A DNA stretch of 5,995 nucleotides from assembly GCA_022360415.1 (NCBI GenBank), contig JAKSDB010000129.1, positions 1 to 5,995 on the forward strand, read 5' to 3'. Shown piece after piece: positions 1 to 3,637 of the stretch; position 1 is the stretch's first letter; each line of letters begins with the position of its first letter. The notes below the pieces were generated by a model. It was not told the DNA's origin. It saw nothing but the letters and a program-made list of their open reading frames with translations, and searched no databases. The position numbers and the translations under genes are program-made. Source of the stretch: Chlorobiales bacterium. GTDB taxonomy: Bacteria; Bacteroidota; Chlorobiia; Chlorobiales; Chlorobiaceae.

Positions 1-2391
1 CTGTTCTTCGAGATAGGAACCGTAGGTTTTGTAGCTGTAATATCCTTTATAGCCATAACGCCCGTAATATCGACCATATTTACCGTAACCGGTTTTCCCC
101 GATGGACCTATGATGGCGACTCCAAGCAACCGGTGTTTGAGAAAGTCCAGTTTCGGGACTTCCTTGATCAGGTTTCTGTTGGTATAGCCGATGCGCACAA
201 CCATGAGAATTCCGTCAACCGCCCTTGACATAAGTGCTGCATCGCTGAGCAACAGGAGAGGCGGGGTATCGAGAATGACGTAATCCCACTCCTCTTCCAG
301 TTTTTTGACCAATTCCGTCATTTTGTTTGAACCAAGCAGCTCATTGGGGTTTGGAGTTTTGTTGCCTGCCGGAAGAATGAACAGATTTTCATGCATGGTA
401 GGCTGAACCAGTCCGTCGACATCGGCTTCCTGTCCGGCCAGATAATCGGCAAGTCCGGGCACCTTCTTGCAGCCGAACATTCTGTGCTGGCTTGGTCGGC
501 GCAGGTCACAGTCAATGACGAGTACACGCTTTTCAGTAAGGGCAATAGCATAGGCAAGGTTACAGCATACCGTAGACTTCCCTTCACTGATCTCGGTGCC
601 TGTTACCAGAATGGATTTGAGGGTACGGTCAGCCTGCGAAAACATGATATTGGTTCGAAGATCACGAAAAGATTCAGCAAATGGCGACGAAAGACTGTCA
701 GCCATAAGCAGGGGGTTCACATCCTTTTTCGAAGAAATTGATTTCCCGCGGTTTCCGGCTTTCCCATGTTTTGGCTCTTTACCGTTACTTCCATCTGTCG
801 GAATGTTGCCGGTGAACTGTTCAATGGATTTTTTGAGAGTACCCGACAGGTTTCTTCCATTTACATTGTCAACATATGGAATAGCAGCAAGAGGTATATA
901 TCCATGATCTTCGAGAAAAACATCGTCCTTGAGAGAGTTATCAAGCATTTCACGAATAAAAACTATCGCTCCCCCGAGGCCGAGACCGATGACGAGTCCT
1001 ATCAGCAGGTTTTTTTTCAGATCGGGAGCAACAGGTTTTATCGGCGAAAAAGCCGCACCGACAATAACCACCTTGCCGACTTCGGAAGCAATCTTGATGC
1101 GTGACTCTTCAAGCTTTTCCTTCAGAAACGTATAGGTATTGTTGAGCACTTCCCTGTCTCGCTGCAGGCGGGCATAGTTGAGCTGTTTCTGAGGAAGACG
1201 GTTAAGCTGACGCTCGTAGTAGTTTTTTGAACGCAGGTATTCCCGGGCTATATAGCTCAGTTCTGCCAGACGGACATCGGTCTGCAGCTGTTCCGAGATC
1301 AAATCGAACTGATACTGTCGGGCTTTGCTTGTGAATGCAAGTTCTCCGGCAATCATGTTACGGGTCAGTTCCTGCAGCCTCTGCTTGAGCATGTCGAGCT
1401 GCTGTTTTTTTGCAACAGAGCCGCCCTCTTTCGTCCCTGACGACCCTCCAAGCGCTATCAGTGCTTTCTCCTCCTGTTTGATGCGCTCTTTCAGCACTCT
1501 GGCTTGCCGATCAATGTTTTTTGCAATTTTTTCGCTCAACGCCTTTTCTTCACTCGAAAGCTTCTGAATCAGGAAATCCTGACGGTTTTTCAGAATGTTG
1601 TACTCAGCCTGTGCGTCATTATACCGGGACTCTGCTTCCACCAGTTTTTCGAGCAGCTTTTCTGCATTACCGGTCAGCTCGTAGATGTTCTGGCTCTTCA
1701 TATAGGAAGAAAGCTGGTCTTCAACCTCGGAAATCTGCCGTTGCTGATTGGCAAGCTGCTCGCTGACGAACGCCTTCACCGACATGGCCTGGTCGGCATT
1801 CCACTCGATATCCTTGCGCATGTAGGAATTGCAGATCGCATTGGTCAGAAGTGCTGCCTCTTCAGGAAAAGGACTCGATACTGAAACTTCAAGTATGTCT
1901 GTGTCCTTGGCATTGCTCACCGACACCCTCTTTTGGAGAGCCGAAGCGTATTCGCGCATTGTGACGTCGAAACCCTTTTCCTCTTCTGAAGTATTGCTGA
2001 AATTCAGACCTGTGAACACAGCGCCAAGCGGAGAGATATACCTCCGCTCTTCGAAAAGCTGCAAAGAATCGCGGTTTTCGCGGGCATAGAGATCTCTGAC
2101 GACCTCCTCGGCAAGAGGGAACGATTTGATCAGCTCGATATCGTTCTGCAGCTCAAATCCGGTAAAGGACTCAAAAGGATTGATTATCTCGCTCACTCCC
2201 CCTTTATCCTGTTTAATGAGCACGACAGATGTAGAACGATATTCGGGAGTAGCCGAAAAATGGTACAACAGGGCCGCTGCCAGAACAATTCCGGTAACCG
2301 CGCCAATGAAGAAGCGGTTTTTCCAGAGAACCTGAAGCAGCTCCTGAATATTTACTTCTTCCTGTTCAATCTTCTCTTTTTCGTTAGGCAT
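1..2391 (-). CDS. Wzc-type polysaccharide biosynthesis tyrosine autokinase (chain-length regulator plus BY-kinase), C-terminus cut by window edge
   Basis: This is an inner-membrane co-polymerase and kinase that controls chain length and export of exopolysaccharide or capsule through cycles of tyrosine autophosphorylation (family knowledge). Seen in sequence: 797 codons without a stop. A Wzz-like N-terminus has a first membrane helix at about residues 27-46. A long coiled-coil region of Gln, Glu and Lys-rich helices spans about 195-430. A GNVR-like segment around 385-450 contains LPQKQ at 399-403. The Pro-rich motif PIKPVAP precedes the second membrane helix at about 461-480. The cytoplasmic kinase follows, with SPFAESFRDLRTNI, then a P-loop ending EGKST at 603-607, Walker A' VLVIDCDLRRP at 623-633 and Walker B VILDTPP at 705-711 (Asp708). 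The last 31 visible residues contain 11 tyrosines, the autophosphorylation cluster. The ATG at 2391 is the only conventional start after an in-frame TAG at 2421-2419, and it has no clear Shine-Dalgarno. The P-loop has Ile-Ser (601-602) where Pro-Gly is usual. The true stop lies just outside the window. Probable operon partner of the SLBB gene upstream. Confidence 0.95.
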   Translation of the reverse strand, partial: MPNEKEKIEQEEVNIQELLQVLWKNRFFIGAVTGIVLAAALLYHFSATPEYRSTSVVLIKQDKGGVSEIINPFESFTGFELQNDIELIKSFPLAEEVVRDLYARENRDSLQLFEERRYISPLGAVFTGLNFSNTSEEEKGFDVTMREYASALQKRVSVSNAKDTDILEVSVSSPFPEEAALLTNAICNSYMRKDIEWNADQAMSVKAFVSEQLANQQRQISEVEDQLSSYMKSQNIYELTGNAEKLLEKLVEAESRYNDAQAEYNILKNRQDFLIQKLSSEEKALSEKIAKNIDRQARVLKERIKQEEKALIALGGSSGTKEGGSVAKKQQLDMLKQRLQELTRNMIAGELAFTSKARQYQFDLISEQLQTDVRLAELSYIAREYLRSKNYYERQLNRLPQKQLNYARLQRDREVLNNTYTFLKEKLEESRIKIASEVGKVVIVGAAFSPIKPVAPDLKKNLLIGLVIGLGLGGAIVFIREMLDNSLKDDVFLEDHGYIPLAAIPYVDNVNGRNLSGTLKKSIEQFTGNIPTDGSNGKEPKHGKAGNRGKSISSKKDVNPLLMADSLSSPFAESFRDLRTNIMFSQADRTLKSILVTGTEISEGKSTVCCNLAYAIALTEKRVLVIDCDLRRPSQHRMFGCKKVPGLADYLAGQEADVDGLVQPTMHENLFILPAGNKTPNPNELLGSNKMTELVKKLEEEWDYVILDTPPLLLLSDAALMSRAVDGILMVVRIGYTNRNLIKEVPKLDFLKHRLLGVAIIGPSGKTGYGKYGRYYGRYGYKGYYSYKTYGSYLEEQ

Positions 2392-2418
2392 GAGTCGTTG
2401 TTCGTGAATGGTGATGGC

Positions 2419-2580
2419 CTATTTCCTTCCGCCTTTCGGATTCCGGACTCTATTCTCAGCCACCTTTTTGATTACGATTACCGTTTCGCTGAGTACGAAC
2501 TTGAAAAACCTGTTCTCACGTGCGAACACAGGGGCTTGTCCCTGCACTTTTTGATTCCAGCCTCTGGATTCAATCTTAAT
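2419..2580 (-). CDS. Possible small protein between the SLBB gene and the kinase (non-ATG start), unrecognised
   Basis: An open stretch of 60 sense codons lies between the SLBB stop (2604-2602) and a TAG at 2421-2419. It is in the same frame as both flanking genes. No ATG is present. Candidate starts are ATT at 2580 (about 53 residues), which sits just after the purine-rich Shine-Dalgarno-like run at 2595-2583, or GTG at 2547 (42 residues), which has only a weak GGA upstream. The product would be basic, containing IESRGWNQKVQGQAP, then a hydrophobic FVLSETVIVIKKV, and ending NPKGGRK. Counting 55 codons by hand gives GC of about 51, 35 and 55 percent at positions 1, 2 and 3, with the low second position typical of coding DNA. 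Alternatives are an ancestral C-terminal extension of the SLBB protein cut off by a nonsense change, stop-codon readthrough, or a non-coding spacer open by chance. ATT starts are very rare, so confidence is low. Confidence 0.3.
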   Translation of the reverse strand: MKIESRGWNQKVQGQAPVFARENRFFKFVLSETVIVIKKVAENRVRNPKGGRK

Positions 2581-2582
2581 GA

Positions 2583-2595
2583 CCTCTCCACCTCC
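2583..2595 (-). promoter_or_regulatory. Strong Shine-Dalgarno-like sequence just after the SLBB stop
   Basis: Read on the minus strand this is GGAGGTGGAGAGG, the best anti-SD match seen near any start in the window. It lies 6 nt past the SLBB TAG. The GGAGG core ends 10 nt before an ATT codon (2580), and the second GGAG ends 5 nt before it. The kinase ATG is almost 200 nt away, so this site cannot serve it. It therefore suggests translation of something inside the 2419-2601 gap. Chance purine richness remains possible. Confidence 0.35.
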
Positions 2596-2601
2596 AGGTC
2601 T

Positions 2602-3174
2602 CTAATCCGTAGCGATGGCATAAACACTGGCCGCGGAAACAATCAGCGCGGCGATTCGAAGAACCATGTTTGTGTCGAGTCCTTTGTCTTCAGGAATGAC
2701 GATGGTGTCATTCGGCTTCAACTCCACAAACTCCGACCGGTCGCCCTCTTCAATGAAGGATTCGAGGTTGATCGGATAGGTCTGCCTACCATCCTCATCG
2801 GGCTTGTAACGCAGCAGCTTTGCTTTTTCAAGGTTCGCATCTTCCGTTGGCCCTCCGACGAGGGAAAGCACAGTGGAAATATCGGAATCCTGACGTACTA
2901 TATGTTGCCCGGGCTTGTAGACTTCGCCAAGCACATTGACATACATGAGAATATTGCCCATGTTGTCTGTGAAATGTGTATCGAGCGGCATGCCATAACC
3001 CGGCATAACCTGCTGCTGGTTGTAATTCTGGTACCCTCTCGATGGAAAAGAGTACAGGAGGTCTGATGGCTTGCCGAAAGACTGCTGGGCATGAGCACAC
3101 ACGGTAAGAAGCGGAGAGATAATTACCTGTGCAACAAGAACAGAGACAATAAAACGCCTGAATGTTTTTTTCAT
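2602..3174 (-). CDS. Secreted SLBB-domain polysaccharide export protein (short Wza-like)
   Basis: A 190-residue protein that probably takes part in exopolysaccharide export across the envelope with the adjacent Wzc-type kinase. Seen: a classic signal peptide with KKTFRR, a hydrophobic core at 8-26 and a likely signal peptidase I site after AHA (residue 29). A Gln, Tyr and Pro-rich stretch at about 30-65 follows. The SLBB-like domain at about 78-160 contains YVNVLGEVYKPGQH, ISTVLSLVGGP and the closing ELKPNDTIVIPE. A C-terminal hydrophobic helix at about 170-188 ends at Asp190. Family knowledge: canonical Wza-type proteins carry a poly_export (PES) domain before one or more SLBB domains. None is recognisable here, so this is a minimal single-SLBB version, perhaps anchored in a membrane by its C-terminal helix. 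LTVC at 23-26 resembles a lipobox, but Val before Cys makes a lipoprotein unlikely. The ATG at 3174 has no obvious Shine-Dalgarno, but the signal peptide directly after it supports this start. It is the first gene of the leftward operon in view. Confidence 0.9.
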   Translation of the reverse strand: MKKTFRRFIVSVLVAQVIISPLLTVCAHAQQSFGKPSDLLYSFPSRGYQNYNQQQVMPGYGMPLDTHFTDNMGNILMYVNVLGEVYKPGQHIVRQDSDISTVLSLVGGPTEDANLEKAKLLRYKPDEDGRQTYPINLESFIEEGDRSEFVELKPNDTIVIPEDKGLDTNMVLRIAALIVSAASVYAIATD

Positions 3175-3278
3175 GGTATGTTGATCCGGTATATGATGAT
3201 TGTTGCAGGGGGATGAAAAGATTTAGCTCAGTGCCATGAAAGATGTTATGCTGACATGATCCGCTTAAAAAAGAACAA

Positions 3279-3315
3279 CGGAGTCAAAAAACATCTCTTT
3301 TTAGAGACAGCTCCG
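3279..3315. repeat. Nested inverted repeat (hairpin)
   Basis: The outer arms CGGAG (3279-3283) and CTCCG (3311-3315) enclose an inner perfect hairpin, TCTCT (3294-3298), TTTT loop, AGAGA (3303-3307). Transcribed leftward, it would lie in the SLBB 5' leader, about 105-140 nt before the ATG, if the promoter is further right. It could be an operator, a leader RNA structure or coincidence. There is no U-tract placement that makes it a good terminator. Confidence 0.35.
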
Positions 3316-3473
3316 CCCCCTCAGTCCCAAATCCCACGGCTGAGCTTTCTTTAAAAAACTGATATACATCCTGATACTGATTACAGAGGTCGATGCCTGC
3401 CGCTCTGATGGATGGGGGGAGCGTCAAGCACCTGTTAAAGTAAAAAATACAAATTTTGGAGAAAAAACAAACG

Positions 3474-3488
3474 GCAAAACTTTTTTGC
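3474..3488. repeat. Small A/T-rich hairpin
   Basis: GCAAAA (3474-3479), loop CTT, then TTTTGC (3483-3488) gives a perfect 6-bp stem with a 3-nt loop, about 150 bp upstream of the GH13 start. It is too weak to be a terminator alone and there is no upstream plus-strand gene for it to end. A protein-binding site is possible. Confidence 0.2.
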
Positions 3489-3518
3489 GATAACAGGAAT
3501 ACCGTTCAAGCCAGGGGA

Positions 3519-3549
3519 AATATCCCGCACTCAGGCAACGAATATCCCG
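3519..3549. repeat. Direct repeat, two copies of AATATCCCG
   Basis: Identical 9-mers occur at 3519-3527 and 3541-3549, start to start 22 nt, about two helical turns. They lie 88-118 bp upstream of the GH13 ATG at 3637. The spacing suits a regulator binding one face of the DNA. Two copies of nine bases is thin evidence. Confidence 0.3.
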
Positions 3550-3595
3550 GCAGCAAATCAGCCGTTCAACCGCTCAGCCGGAGACCGGTTTCAGG

Positions 3596-3637
3596 ATGAA
3601 TGTCAGGGAAAATGCGTACCTTGGTCATGAAATGTAA
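3596..3637 (+). CDS. Possible 13-codon leader peptide overlapping the GH13 start
   Basis: An ATG at 3596 opens a 13-codon ORF (MNVRENAYLGHEM) ending in TAA at 3635-3637. The stop shares its last A with the ATG at 3637, forming TAATG, a common arrangement for translational coupling. A GGAGA lies 11 nt before its ATG, somewhat far for a Shine-Dalgarno. Such a short ORF is easily produced by chance; it is listed because the GH13 start itself lacks any recognisable ribosome binding site. Confidence 0.2.
   Translation: MNVRENAYLGHEM

Larger units (their letters stand above)
3175..3636. other. Divergent intergenic region, 462 bp, no convincing gene
   Basis: This stretch separates the leftward SLBB/kinase genes from the rightward GH13 gene and must carry the promoters for whichever of them start here. 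I could not find a convincing -35/-10 pair on either strand; the consensus is poorly defined in this group. It is A/T-rich at about 3270-3300 and 3435-3490 and G/C-richer between. Only very short ORFs occur. Local structure is listed separately: a nested hairpin at 3279-3315, a small hairpin at 3474-3488, a direct repeat at 3519-3549 and a leader ORF at 3596-3637. Confidence 0.8.

Noticed and set aside
391..2335. Several 70-130 codon plus-strand ORFs across the kinase region
   Set aside because: All are antisense to a continuous, well-supported kinase coding sequence. Their translations are Ser, Phe and Cys-rich, without motifs.
2260..3066. 268-codon plus-strand ORF opposite the SLBB gene and the kinase N-terminus
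   Set aside because: It lies exactly in register with the minus-strand codons, so it stays open because those codons avoid CTA, TTA and TCA. Its translation shows no domain, and both overlapped minus-strand products have clear family features.
3097..3108. Lipobox-like LTVC in the SLBB protein signal peptide
   Set aside because: Val directly before Cys does not fit the Gly/Ala/Ser preference, and AHA three residues on gives a good signal peptidase I site.
3175..3300. TTGACT-like -35 hexamer on the minus strand upstream of the SLBB gene
   Set aside because: No acceptable -10 hexamer lies at 16-18 nt spacing, so a promoter is not supported.
3320..3350. CTCAG/CTGAG inverted repeat followed by a T-rich run, resembling a terminator
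   Set aside because: The stem is only 5 bp with a 15-nt loop, the T-run is broken, and no plus-strand gene upstream would need it.
3337..3580. 9-bp inverted repeat CGGCTGAGC (3337-3345) and GCTCAGCCG (3572-3580)
   Set aside because: A 9-bp match over about 460 bp is expected by chance with fair probability, and the arms are over 220 bp apart.
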